Assembly: GCF_003236305.1 (NCBI RefSeq)
Contig: NZ_POTX01000008.1
Location: 1-54,446, forward strand
Length of the DNA stretch: 54,446 nt
Origin: Micromonospora endophytica
Lineage (GTDB): Bacteria > Actinomycetota > Actinomycetes > Mycobacteriales > Micromonosporaceae
Direction of reading: 5' to 3'
A model generated the notes under the pieces. That model had not been told where the DNA came from. It ran no database searches and was given only the letters and a program-made list of their open reading frames with translations. Made by a program: the position numbers and the translations under genes. Positions 19,095 through 27,763 of the stretch are shown here, in pieces (the stretch's first letter is position 1; each line of letters opens with the position of its first letter).

Positions 19095-20219
19095 TCAGCT
19101 GGCGACGTCGACCAGGGCGGCGCGGATCCGCTCCACCACGGTCTTGACCTCCGCCTCGCTCAACTCCGCATGGGTGGGCAGGTTGATGCCCCGGCGGGCG
19201 AGGTCGGTGGTCACCGGGCAGTTCGCCGCCGGGTCGCGGTGCGCGGGCAGCTCGGTGATCGGTACGAAGAATGGGCGGGTGTCCACGCCGCGCCGGTCCA
19301 GTGCCCGGGCCAGCGCGTCCCGGGACGTGGCGTTCCCCGCGTCGCCGACCAGGAACGCGGCCATCCACGGCCCCCGGCGTACCCCGGGCAGCACCGGCTG
19401 GCGGGTCAGGGCCGGCTCGTCGGCCAACTGCTCCTCGTAGTCGGCGATCACCCGGTCGCGCCGCGCGATGATCTCGTCGGCCCGGTCGAGCTGGGCGCAG
19501 AGCACCGCCGCGCTCAGGTTGGTCATCCGGTAGTTGTAGCCCAGCACCGGGAAGTAGTAGCGGCGGTGCGGGTCCATGCCCTGGTTGCGCAGCAGGCGCA
19601 TCCGGTCGGCTAGGGCCTTGTCGGAGGTGGTCACGCAGCCGCCCTCGCCCGAGGTGATCACCTTGTTGCCGAAGAACGAGAACGTGGTGACGTCGGCCAG
19701 CGACCCGGTGGGGTGCCCGTCGAGCGTGGCGCCGAACGACTCGGCCGCGTCGGCGACCAGGAGCAGTCCGTGCCGGTGGCAGAGATCACGCAGGGCCGGG
19801 TAGTCGGCCGGGTGGCCGTACAGGTCGACGGCGATGACCGCCCGGGTACGCGGCCCGATCGCCGCGCGTACCGCGGCCGGATCGATGCACCAGCTCTGCG
19901 GCAGCACGTCTACGCAGACCGCGCGGGCACCGCAGTACGCGACCGCGTTCGCCGTCGCCACGTAGGTCAGCGCCGGGACGATCACCTCGTCGCCCGGCCC
20001 GATGCCGGCGGCGGCCAACACGAGGTGCAGGGCCACCGTGCCGTTGCCGGTGGACACCGCGGCGTCCACGGCGCAGCGGCGTGCGAAGCGGTCCTCGAAC
20101 TCCCGCAGGTAGGGGCCGTGCGACGAGATCCAGCCGCTGCGGATCGCGTCGACGACGTAGCGCTCCTCCAGGTCGGTGATGCTGGGCCGGGCGACCGGGA
20201 AACGCGCCGGCGCGCTCAC
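19095..20219 (-). CDS. GDP-perosamine synthase-like aminotransferase (DegT/DnrJ/EryC1 family)
   Basis: 374 residues from GTG 20219, overlapping the stop of the glycosyltransferase gene before it. The fold-type I PLP protein has SGWISSHGPYL near the N-terminus, STGNGTVALHL, DAAESFGA, the PLP lysine in FSFFGNKVITSGEGG, and NQGMDPHRRYYFPVLGYNYR. The last motif and GEGG are strongly typical of GDP-perosamine synthase (Per/RfbE), which transfers an amino group from glutamate to GDP-4-keto-6-deoxymannose. gmd in the same operon makes exactly that substrate. A PglE-type activity on a UDP sugar is the alternative. Confidence 0.85.
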   Translation of the reverse strand: MSAPARFPVARPSITDLEERYVVDAIRSGWISSHGPYLREFEDRFARRCAVDAAVSTGNGTVALHLVLAAAGIGPGDEVIVPALTYVATANAVAYCGARAVCVDVLPQSWCIDPAAVRAAIGPRTRAVIAVDLYGHPADYPALRDLCHRHGLLLVADAAESFGATLDGHPTGSLADVTTFSFFGNKVITSGEGGCVTTSDKALADRMRLLRNQGMDPHRRYYFPVLGYNYRMTNLSAAVLCAQLDRADEIIARRDRVIADYEEQLADEPALTRQPVLPGVRRGPWMAAFLVGDAGNATSRDALARALDRRGVDTRPFFVPITELPAHRDPAANCPVTTDLARRGINLPTHAELSEAEVKTVVERIRAALVDVAS

Positions 20220-21418
20220 GACACCACCTCCGGGTCGAGGGCGGTGGCGAACGCGGACCGGGGCACCGGGCCGGGCTGCCCGTCCGCCGCCCACCGCAGC
20301 ACGTCCAGGTAGTCCCGACCGGTGGCCGCCCAGGTGCGGGTGGCCAGCCGGCCGTCGGCACGGCGGGACGCGGCGGCGTAGTGCGCGCGGTCGGCGGACA
20401 GCCGGCGGACCGCGTCGGCCAGAGCGGACGGGTCGGTGGCCCGGAACACCGCCGCCTGCGCCCCGGTGAATTCCAGTTGGGCCAGCAGCGGCTCCGAATC
20501 GGCGCAGGCCACCGGGAGCCCCCAACTGAACGCCTCCAGCATTGTCCCGCTCGCCGCCTCCCAGAGCGATGGCACCACCACCGCGTCGGCGCGGGCGTAC
20601 AGGGCGTTCAGGTCGTCCAGGCTGACGAAGCCGGGGAAGGACACCCGGCCGCGCAGGTCCGGCTTGGCGGCCCGGGCGAGCAGGCGACTCGCCTCGGGTT
20701 CGACCAGCGGCCCCGGGCAGACCAGGCGGTACTCCGGCAGCAGCGCCATCGCCTCCAGCAGCGTCGCGTGGTTCTTGTGCGTCGCGGTCGACGACGGGTA
20801 GACGAGCAGGCCTTGTTCCGGGCGGGCGTCGGCCCGGTCCGGCGCGGGCTGGAAGGTGGGGGTCGGGATGAGCACGATGCGCTGCGCTGCCTCGGGGAAC
20901 AGGCGCAGCGCCTGCCGGTACGGGTGCGGCCAGGTCACCACGACGGCACCGGCCCTGGCCACGTTCTCGCGGACCACGGCCGCATACCCGGGGGAGTGGA
21001 AGTCGGCGAGCAGGTGCCGCAGGTCGTGCAGGACCACCACCGACCTGCCGGACCCGGTGGGGGCGCAGTGGAATGGGTACAGGGTCACGTCCGCGCTGGA
21101 CGACGGCGGTCCGGAGCGTTGGCGCAGCAGGTTGACCGTCCGCCGGACGGCCACCGAGTTACGGATCCGGGTCGGAGTCCAGCGTCGCAGCAGTTGCCCG
21201 GCCGGATTGTCCGACCGCAGCGGCTGGGTCACCTCGGTCCAGTCGATCCGGTCGGTGGGCAGGTAGCCGCGCCACTGGTCCAGCGTGCCGCGCAGGACGT
21301 CGACCCGCAGGTCGCAGGAGTCTTCGGCGGCCATCCCCGCCAACAGGCCGTACGCGAACGCCTCGACACCTGCCGCGTGACCGGGGCGGATCGGGGTGGC
21401 GTCGACGGTGACCCTCAT
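20216..21418 (-). CDS. GT4-type glycosyltransferase
   Basis: 400 residues. The N-terminal acceptor domain starts [20 protein letters not shown]. The C-terminal donor domain contains [19 protein letters not shown] (the usual Lys-rich donor loop) and [20 protein letters not shown] with the E-x7-E pattern. Such enzymes transfer a sugar from a nucleotide donor to a lipid-linked glycan at the inner face of the membrane. It lies between gmd and the perosamine-synthase gene, with 4-bp overlaps on both sides, so a GDP-perosamine or related GDP-sugar donor is a reasonable guess. Specificity cannot be read from sequence. Confidence 0.8.
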   Translation of the reverse strand: MRVTVDATPIRPGHAAGVEAFAYGLLAGMAAEDSCDLRVDVLRGTLDQWRGYLPTDRIDWTEVTQPLRSDNPAGQLLRRWTPTRIRNSVAVRRTVNLLRQRSGPPSSSADVTLYPFHCAPTGSGRSVVVLHDLRHLLADFHSPGYAAVVRENVARAGAVVVTWPHPYRQALRLFPEAAQRIVLIPTPTFQPAPDRADARPEQGLLVYPSSTATHKNHATLLEAMALLPEYRLVCPGPLVEPEASRLLARAAKPDLRGRVSFPGFVSLDDLNALYARADAVVVPSLWEAASGTMLEAFSWGLPVACADSEPLLAQLEFTGAQAAVFRATDPSALADAVRRLSADRAHYAAASRRADGRLATRTWAATGRDYLDVLRWAADGQPGPVPRSAFATALDPEVVS

Positions 21419-22428
21419 CGGTCCACCCGCACCAGGCGTCCCATCCGCTCGTCCTCGAGCAGTTGACGGTCGGCGTCGACCATGATCCGCACCAGGTCGC
21501 CGAAGAGGGTCTTGGGTGCCCAGCCGAGGCGACGGCGGGCCTTACCGTAGTCGCCGATCAGGGCGTCGACCTCGGCCGGCCGGTAGTAGGCCGGGTCGAT
21601 CTGGACGTACTGCTCCCAGTCGAGCCCCACCTGTTCGAACGCGGCCTGGACGAAATCGCGGACGGTATGCCCCTCACCGGTGGCGACCACGTAGTCGTCC
21701 GGGGTGTCCTGTTGCAGTGCCAGCCACATCGCCTCGACGTACTCCGGAGCGTAGCCCCAGTCCCGTACCGCGTCGAGGTTGCCCAGGTAGAGCCGGTCCT
21801 GCAGGCCCGCCTCGATGCGGGCTACCGCCCGGGTGACCTTGCGGGTGACGAAGTTCTCGCCGCGCCGGGGGCTCTCGTGGTTGAACAGGATGCCGTTGAC
21901 GCAGAACATGTCCCACGACTCGCGGTAGTTCACTGCCGACCAGTACGCGTAGACCTTGGCGCACGCGTACGGGCTGCGTGGATGGAACGGCGTCTCCTCG
22001 CGCTGCGGGGGCGGTGTCGAGCCGAACATCTCCGAGGAGGACGCCTGGTAGTAGCGGCAGTCGATGCCGGCAGCGCGGGCGGCTTCGAGCATGTGCAGGG
22101 CACCGAGCGCGGTGACGTCGGCGGTGTAGCCGGGGATGTCGAAGGAGACCCGCACGTGGCTCTGGGCGCCGAGGTTATAGATCTCGTCCGGCCGGATGTC
22201 CCGGATCATCGAGGTAAGCGTCGCCGGGTCGGACAGGTCACCGTAATGCAGGAACAGCCGGGCCTCCGAGTTGCGCGGGTGGACGTCGATGCGGTCGAGT
22301 CGGTCGGTGTTGAACGACGACGAGCGCCGTTTGATCCCGTGCACCGTGTATCCCTTGTCGAGCAGGAATTCAGTGAGGTAGCTGCCGTCCTGTCCGGTGA
22401 TACCTGATATGAGTGCCACTCGCGACAT
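21415..22428 (-). CDS. gmd: GDP-mannose 4,6-dehydratase
   Basis: 337 residues from the ATG at 22428, preceded by GGGGA; a longer frame to 22821 is intergenic DNA. This SDR enzyme makes GDP-4-keto-6-deoxy-D-mannose. It shows the NADP loop [10 protein letters not shown], the characteristic [13 protein letters not shown] segment, the catalytic SSEMFG and YACAK (Tyr and Lys), and [15 protein letters not shown]. All active-site residues are intact. It is the first gene of a three-gene minus-strand operon with a glycosyltransferase and a Per-like aminotransferase. Confidence 0.96.
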   Translation of the reverse strand: MSRVALISGITGQDGSYLTEFLLDKGYTVHGIKRRSSSFNTDRLDRIDVHPRNSEARLFLHYGDLSDPATLTSMIRDIRPDEIYNLGAQSHVRVSFDIPGYTADVTALGALHMLEAARAAGIDCRYYQASSSEMFGSTPPPQREETPFHPRSPYACAKVYAYWSAVNYRESWDMFCVNGILFNHESPRRGENFVTRKVTRAVARIEAGLQDRLYLGNLDAVRDWGYAPEYVEAMWLALQQDTPDDYVVATGEGHTVRDFVQAAFEQVGLDWEQYVQIDPAYYRPAEVDALIGDYGKARRRLGWAPKTLFGDLVRIMVDADRQLLEDERMGRLVRVDR

Positions 22429-22609
22429 CAAGTCCCCTAGTGCTGTATCGGCGGTTGGGTTCGCCTGATTTTTATAGCGGTTTCCGCAGTCTTTTCCTCC
22501 GTTTTTGCGCATACTGTTCGGAACGTGTCGCCTACTGCGGTCGGGAGTCACCAAAGAAGCGCTCGCTCGTTGATCCAAGCATTCCTGTTCGCCCGGCGAT
22601 GGAGCGAAG
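22429..22609. promoter_or_regulatory. Divergent promoter region between gmd and a glycosyltransferase gene
   Basis: 181 bp with AT-rich runs (for example around 22470-22510) that stand out from the surrounding GC-rich DNA. Both flanking operons must start here. No operator was recognised. Confidence 0.4.
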
Positions 22610-23851
22610 ATGGTCAACGACACCGCCCCCGTGTCGCGATTTCGGGAGGGTGCCGCGGGATCTGGCGAGAAACATTTCCGCGTCCTCGTCACCGCGGAGT
22701 ACTTTGCCCCCGGCTGGCGAGCCGGTGGGCCGGTGCGCTCGATCTCGGACGTGCTCGCGCGAGCCAGCGACGACATCGAGACGACGATGTTGACCCGCGA
22801 CCACGACCTCGGTTCCCGCACCCCCTATCCCGGACTCTCCGGCCGATGGGTGCGATTCGGTCGGACCAACATCTTTTACCTCGGGGTACGTCATCCGGCA
22901 CACTGGCGGCGACTCTGGCGGGCGCTGCGCGCGGTCCGGTTCGACCTGCTCTACGTGAACAGTGTCTGGTCGACGTTCTCCATCCTGCCCATCGTCGCGG
23001 CGCGGCTCGGCCTGCTGCGAGTGCGGCGCGTGCTGGTGGCGCCCCGAGGCGAGTTCGGCTCGGCCGCGCTGCGGCTGCACGGCGTGCGGAAGCGGATCTT
23101 TCTGGCTGGCTGGCGGTGGATGCTCGGGCAGCCACGAGTGTTGTGGCATGCCACTACCCCGGCTGAAGCCGCCGACATCCGTCGAGTGCTGCCCCGGGCC
23201 CGGATCGGGGTGGTAGCCGTCGCCAGCGGACCCGAGCCGGAGCCGGAGCCTGTCGCGCTGCCACCGGCGCGGCAGGCGCGGTTGGTCTTCATCGGCCGGA
23301 TTTCCCCGATCAAGAACCTCGATCTGACGCTGCGTGCGCTCGCCCACGTGCCGGTACCGGTCCGGCTGGACATCTACGGTCCGGTGGAGGATCCGTGGTA
23401 CTGGCGTCGATGCCAGAAGATGGTTGCGGACCTGCCTGACTCGGCCACCGTGGCCTATCGGGGGGAGTTGCATCCCGACCAGGTCCGGGAGACCTTCTCC
23501 CAGTACGAGGCCTTCGTGCTGCCGACCCTGGGCGAGAACTTCGGCAACGCCATCGCGGAGAGCCTGTCGGCGTACTGTCCGGTGCTCTGCTCCGACCGCA
23601 CTCCCTGGACCGGTGTGTTGCGCGACGGCGGCGGGCTGGTGCTTACCGAACTGACCCCGACCGCGCTTGGCGCTCTGGTCACGCAGGTCGCTACGGCCGC
23701 GCCCGAACAGCGACACGCGGCCCGGGTGACCGCAGGGGCGGCTTACCGGCGCTGGCGGGCGGGCCTTACCTCGGTCAGCGTGCTTGACCAGGCGCGACAC
23801 GTGATCAGCGACCCGACGTACCAGGTGTCCGCACAGTGCCGCAGGTCCTGA
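22610..23851 (+). CDS. GT4-type glycosyltransferase (paralogue A)
   Basis: 413 residues; ATG with GGAG 5 bp upstream. The GT-B fold begins [20 protein letters not shown], the donor-site loop is [14 protein letters not shown], and the E-x7-E element is in [20 protein letters not shown]. It is clearly paralogous to the gene at 25882-27105: they share LTRD.DL, YPGLSGR, DLLYVNS.WS.FS, APRGE, FIGRISP.KN and GPVED. It probably adds a sugar to a lipid-linked polysaccharide unit. The FucNAc-forming epimerase gene starts about 60 bp downstream on the same strand. Confidence 0.8.
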   Translation: MVNDTAPVSRFREGAAGSGEKHFRVLVTAEYFAPGWRAGGPVRSISDVLARASDDIETTMLTRDHDLGSRTPYPGLSGRWVRFGRTNIFYLGVRHPAHWRRLWRALRAVRFDLLYVNSVWSTFSILPIVAARLGLLRVRRVLVAPRGEFGSAALRLHGVRKRIFLAGWRWMLGQPRVLWHATTPAEAADIRRVLPRARIGVVAVASGPEPEPEPVALPPARQARLVFIGRISPIKNLDLTLRALAHVPVPVRLDIYGPVEDPWYWRRCQKMVADLPDSATVAYRGELHPDQVRETFSQYEAFVLPTLGENFGNAIAESLSAYCPVLCSDRTPWTGVLRDGGGLVLTELTPTALGALVTQVATAAPEQRHAARVTAGAAYRRWRAGLTSVSVLDQARHVISDPTYQVSAQCRRS

Positions 23852-23912
23852 GCCGGTGGGGCCACGCCGCCCGCCGCCCCGATCGTCAGAAACCGCTGTG
23901 AGGAGAATGCCG

Positions 23913-25037
23913 GTGACCCGAGTGATGACAGTCGTCGGGACCAGGCCGGAGATCATCCGGTTGGCCCGAGTGATCGACGCGCTGGACCGCACCGCGGAGC
24001 ACACGTTGGTGCACACGGGACAGAACTGGGACCCGGCGCTGTCCGACATCTTCTTCACCGAGTTGGGGGTCCGCGCGCCGGACCGGTTCCTGCGGGCGGA
24101 CACCAGCTCGCTCGGCAGCCTGCTCGGCGCCGTCCTGGTCGGCACCGAGGCCGCGATAGCCCAGACGCGTCCGGACGCGCTGCTGGTGCTCGGGGACACC
24201 AACAGCGCGATCGCGGCGCTGATGGCCCGGCGGATGAAGGTGCCGGTGTACCACATGGAGGCCGGCAACCGTTGCTTCGACCTGAACGTGCCGGAGGAGA
24301 CCAATCGGCGAATGGTCGACCATGTCGCCGATTTCAACCTCGTCTATTCCGAGCACGCCCGGCGTAATCTGCTCGCCGAGGGCCTGCATCCGCGGCGTAT
24401 CCTGCACACCGGCTCGCCTATGCGCGAGGTGCTCGACCACTACCGGCCGCAGATCGAGGCATCCGCTGTGCTGACGCGGCTGGACCTGGAGCCTGGCGGG
24501 TACTTCGTGGTCAGCGCGCACCGGGAGGAGAACGTCGACCACCCGGACCGGCTCCGTCGGCTGCTGGACTGCCTCTGCGCGGTCCGCGACGAGTGGGGGT
24601 TGCCGTTGCTGGTCTCCACCCACCCACGGACCCGCAAGCGGCTGGAGTCCCTCGCCGTGGACGGTACGCGACTGGAGGCTATCGCCTTCCACGAGCCGTT
24701 CGGCTTCTTCGACTACGTCACCCTGCAACGGCACGCCCGGTGCACGCTCTCCGACAGCGGCACGGTCAGCGAGGAGTCGGCGATCCTCGGCTTCCCGGCG
24801 GTGACCCTGCGTGAGTCGATCGAGCGTCCGGAGGCGCTGGACACCGGGTCGATCGTGATGACCGGCCTGGACCCCGCCGGGGTGGTGGAGGCGGTTCGCG
24901 TGGTGATCGCGCAGGCGGAACTGGGTGCCGCTGTCTGCCCGCTGGACTACCAGGTCCCGGACACCTCACGCCGGGTGGTCGACTTCATCCTGTCGACCGT
25001 GCGCCGCCATCACGACTGGGCGGGCATCCGGCGCTGA
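23913..25037 (+). CDS. fnlC: FnlC/CapG-type UDP-N-acetylhexosamine 2-epimerase (WecB superfamily)
   Basis: 374 residues from GTG 23913, which has AGGAG 7 bp upstream; the ATG at 23907 is too close to that site. Key segments are MTVVGTRPEIIRL, HTGQNWDPALSDIFF, LVLGDTNS, HMEAGNRCFDLNVPEETNRR, SAHREENVD and SDSGTVSEES. The VVGTRPEIIRL/HMEAGNRCFD pattern is that of CapG/FnlC/WbjD, which epimerise UDP-2-acetamido-2,6-dideoxy-L-talose to UDP-L-FucNAc, rather than of WecB. The partners FnlA and FnlB are encoded at 36370-38414. The 3' end overlaps a convergent acetyltransferase gene by 72 bp. Confidence 0.85.
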   Translation: MTRVMTVVGTRPEIIRLARVIDALDRTAEHTLVHTGQNWDPALSDIFFTELGVRAPDRFLRADTSSLGSLLGAVLVGTEAAIAQTRPDALLVLGDTNSAIAALMARRMKVPVYHMEAGNRCFDLNVPEETNRRMVDHVADFNLVYSEHARRNLLAEGLHPRRILHTGSPMREVLDHYRPQIEASAVLTRLDLEPGGYFVVSAHREENVDHPDRLRRLLDCLCAVRDEWGLPLLVSTHPRTRKRLESLAVDGTRLEAIAFHEPFGFFDYVTLQRHARCTLSDSGTVSEESAILGFPAVTLRESIERPEALDTGSIVMTGLDPAGVVEAVRVVIAQAELGAAVCPLDYQVPDTSRRVVDFILSTVRRHHDWAGIRR

Positions 25038-25697
25038 GGGCGGTGCCGGCCGGGCCGGCACCCCGGTGACCACGACACCGGCCGGGACGTCACGGGTCAC
25101 GCAGGCCCCGGCACCGACGACGGCGTCCCGGCCGACCGCCAGCCGGGGCAGGACGGCGGCGGTGGTGCCGACCAGCACGCCCTCCGCCAGGCGGCAGTGC
25201 CCGGAGACGGCGGCCAGCGGATTGACCGACACGTAGTCGCCCAGCACCGCGTCGTGTCCCACCGTGCAGTTCTGGTTGAGGTGCACGTGCCGGCCGAGGA
25301 CCACATTGGTCGTCACCCGCGCGCCACCTGCGGCGAACAGTCCCTCGCCGACCACGCAGTCCGCACCGATCTCCGCGTCCGGGTGGATCACCGTGGCGGC
25401 GGGAAGCCCGTAATGGGCGATCGCGTCGGCAGTCTCCCGACGCAGCCGCGGCCGGCCGACGCCGAGCGCGACCCGGGTGGCACTGGGCAGCCCGCTGAGC
25501 CGGCGGGTCGGACCGAGGAAGGGCGCTCCGAGGCGGTGCACCAGCACGAGGTCGGGCTCGGTGGGGTAGTCATCGACGAAGCCGAGAACTCGCCAGCGGG
25601 GTTCGCCGGGAGACGCTGCCCGATTAATCAGACAAATCACTCTAAATACCTCCCGCCCCATGCCGCCGACTCCTACGATCACTATGTCGGTCGTCAT
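24966..25697 (-). CDS. PglD/NeuD/PerB-family sugar N- or O-acetyltransferase
   Basis: 243 residues, ATG with GGGAGG upstream. The N-terminal Rossmann-like domain (IVIVGVGGMGREVF) binds the nucleotide of the sugar. The C-terminal left-handed beta-helix has hexapeptide repeats including VVGEGLFAAGGARVTTNVVL, GRHVHLNQNCTVGHDAVLGD with the catalytic-type His, and a closing GVPARP. PglD acetylates UDP-4-amino sugars; PerB acetylates GDP-perosamine. With gmd and a Per-like gene close by, N-acetylation of GDP-perosamine is the simplest inference. It is transcribed away from the glycosyltransferase gene at 25882 and converges on the epimerase gene. Confidence 0.8.
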   Translation of the reverse strand: MTTDIVIVGVGGMGREVFRVICLINRAASPGEPRWRVLGFVDDYPTEPDLVLVHRLGAPFLGPTRRLSGLPSATRVALGVGRPRLRRETADAIAHYGLPAATVIHPDAEIGADCVVGEGLFAAGGARVTTNVVLGRHVHLNQNCTVGHDAVLGDYVSVNPLAAVSGHCRLAEGVLVGTTAAVLPRLAVGRDAVVGAGACVTRDVPAGVVVTGVPARPAPPSAPDARPVVMAAHGRQDEVDHPA

Positions 25698-25881
25698 CCG
25701 TGGCCTCCCTCGCCCGCGAAGAACGCCTGTCGCTCTCCCGCCATCTGAACAGTTCGAACGACTCGATGGTGACGGCCGTGCCGCCGCGTCGCGCCGACTC
25801 CGGCCCGGTACCTATCCGGGCCGGACGGTACGGCTGCGGCCTGCGGTGACGACACCCGCTTCCTTGAAGGTGAGCCACACA

Positions 25882-27105
25882 GTGAACGAGCTGGTGAGAA
25901 CCCAGCCGCCCGAGACCGCCGGGGCACTCCGGTCGACGTCGCGGTCCGCCGCGGTGGCAGGCGGCTATCGGGTCGTCGCGACCGCCGGTGTGTTCGAGCC
26001 TGGCTTCCGGGGCGGCGGGCCGATCCGCTCCCTGCGGTACATCCTGGACACTTTGCCGGACGATCTTGATGTCACCCTGGTCACCCGGGACCGTGACCTG
26101 CGGTCGCCGGTGTCCTATCCCGGGCTGTCCGGGCGGCTGTTGCGCCGGGACCCCCGCTCTGCCGTGTTCTACCTCGACCCGTTCGCGCTTCGGCACTGGG
26201 CCCGGCTGTTGCGGCACGTCCGGTCCCGGCCGGTCGACCTGCTGTACGTCAACAGTCTCTGGTCGCCGTTCTCGGTGGTGGCGATTCTCGCGGTCGCCCT
26301 GGGTGTGCTGCGCGCCGGAGCGATCCTGCTCGCGCCACGTGGTGAACTGGCACCTGCCGCCCTTGGCATCAGGTCGCGCAAGAAGCGACTCTTCCTGTCG
26401 GTCTGGGCGCCACTGCTGCGCCGGCTCGATGTGCGCTGGCAGGCCTGTAGCCGGCGAGAGGAAGAGCAGATCAGGGCGGCAGTGCCGTGGGCCCAGGTGA
26501 TGGTCAACGGCAACGAGTGTGCCGTGCCTGAGGTCCCCGCGCCGCCCGCCGAGCCGAGTGACGGGCCGCTACGGCTGGTCTTCATCGGCCGGATCTCGCC
26601 GATGAAGAACCTGGTCACGGCACTGGAGGCGGTGGCTGGCACGACCCGGCCCATCGAGTTCGACATCTTCGGGCCGGTCGAAGACGAGCAGTACTGGGCA
26701 CGGTGTCGCCGGATCGTCGAGTCGATGCCAGGCCACGTCCGGGTCGCCTATCGGGGCGAACTCCCCACGGCGCAGGTGCTGGAGACCTTCGGCAGGTACG
26801 ACGCGTTCCTTTTCCCGACGCTTGGCGAGAACTACGGTCACGTGATCGTCGAGAGCATGGCGGCCGGCTGTCCGGTGGTCTGCTCGGACGAGACACCGTT
26901 CAGCGAGCAGATCGCCGAGGCCGGGGGAGCGGTGGTACGCCCTGCGACGGCAGCCGCGTTCAGCGCGGTGCTGGACCGGCTGGCCGACCGGTCGGTCGGA
27001 GAACGTGCCGAGGCGAAACGGGCAGCGGCCCGGCGGTACCGGATCTGGCGGCAGCAGAGCCGGGAACTCAATGTGCTGGAGCATGCCCGGCGGTTCTGCC
27101 GCTGA
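25882..27105 (+). CDS. GT4-type glycosyltransferase (paralogue B)
   Basis: 407 residues from GTG 25882, chosen because a GAAGGTGAG site precedes it and the N-terminus then matches the length of the paralogue at 22610; GTGs at 25870 and 25894 are alternatives. The acceptor domain starts VVATAGVFEPGFRGGGPIR. The donor loop is FIGRISPMKNL and the E-x7-E region PTLGENYGHVIVESMAAGCP. It was probably produced by duplication of the gene at 22610 or the reverse, followed by change of specificity. It is divergent from the PglD-like gene; starts are 184 bp apart. Confidence 0.78.
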   Translation: MNELVRTQPPETAGALRSTSRSAAVAGGYRVVATAGVFEPGFRGGGPIRSLRYILDTLPDDLDVTLVTRDRDLRSPVSYPGLSGRLLRRDPRSAVFYLDPFALRHWARLLRHVRSRPVDLLYVNSLWSPFSVVAILAVALGVLRAGAILLAPRGELAPAALGIRSRKKRLFLSVWAPLLRRLDVRWQACSRREEEQIRAAVPWAQVMVNGNECAVPEVPAPPAEPSDGPLRLVFIGRISPMKNLVTALEAVAGTTRPIEFDIFGPVEDEQYWARCRRIVESMPGHVRVAYRGELPTAQVLETFGRYDAFLFPTLGENYGHVIVESMAAGCPVVCSDETPFSEQIAEAGGAVVRPATAAAFSAVLDRLADRSVGERAEAKRAAARRYRIWRQQSRELNVLEHARRFCR

Positions 27106-27217
27106 CCGTCGACCCTGCGGGTCCGTCACCCGTGCCGGGTCGGCTCGTTACCTGAGGTGTCCGGTGGTGCGGGCGTGTCTGCCCGACGCCGCGCACTTCG
27201 TCAGGTGAGGACGTCAG

Positions 27218-27757
27218 GTGTCCAGTCGCGTTCGTACGATGGTCCAGCGGGTGCGGGACCATCTCGCCGCCACCCGCGACCCGGAGGCGTTCGCCCGCTC
27301 GCTCGGGGTGAACCTGACCGGCCGGGTCCGGTTCTACGGGATCAGTCGGGCGATGTTCGGTTCGGAGCCCTGGCTGATCACTATCGGTGACAACGTTTAC
27401 ATCACCGCCGAGGTCCAGTTCGTCACGCACGACGGCGGCACGCTCATTCTTCGCAAGGAACACCCGGACCTCGACTGGACCGCGCCAATCGTGATCGGCG
27501 ACGACGTCTACATCGGGATGCGGTCGATGATCCTGGCGGGGGTCACCATCGGTAACCGGTGCGTGATCGGGGCAGGCTCGATCGTCACCCGGGACATCCC
27601 GGACAACACCGTGGCCGCCGGGGTGCCGGCGCGACCGCTACGGACCACCGATGAATACCTCGCGCGGTTGCAGGCCAAGTCGTTAGGGATCGGTGACCTG
27701 CCGGTGCCCGCCAAACACGAGGCGATGAAGCGGATCTACGGGGTGACCACGGTCTGA
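27218..27757 (+). CDS. Hexapeptide-repeat O-acyltransferase (WcaF/maltose acetyltransferase type)
   Basis: 179 residues, GTG start with GTGAGGAC upstream. The left-handed beta-helix is built of hexapeptide turns: [20 protein letters not shown] with the catalytic-type His, then [38 protein letters not shown] and GVPARP. The family O-acetylates sugars using acetyl-CoA. It follows the GT4 paralogue B on the same strand by 112 bp and ends 6 bp before the convergent stop of the large unknown gene. It is a good candidate for a modifying enzyme of the repeat unit. Confidence 0.78.
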   Translation: MSSRVRTMVQRVRDHLAATRDPEAFARSLGVNLTGRVRFYGISRAMFGSEPWLITIGDNVYITAEVQFVTHDGGTLILRKEHPDLDWTAPIVIGDDVYIGMRSMILAGVTIGNRCVIGAGSIVTRDIPDNTVAAGVPARPLRTTDEYLARLQAKSLGIGDLPVPAKHEAMKRIYGVTTV

Positions 27758-27763
27758 CGGCCG

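Noticed and set aside
20220..20525. N-terminal extension of the perosamine-synthase-like protein
   Set aside because: The extra 102 residues are the other frame of the glycosyltransferase gene; GTG 20219 with a 4-bp overlap is a proper start.
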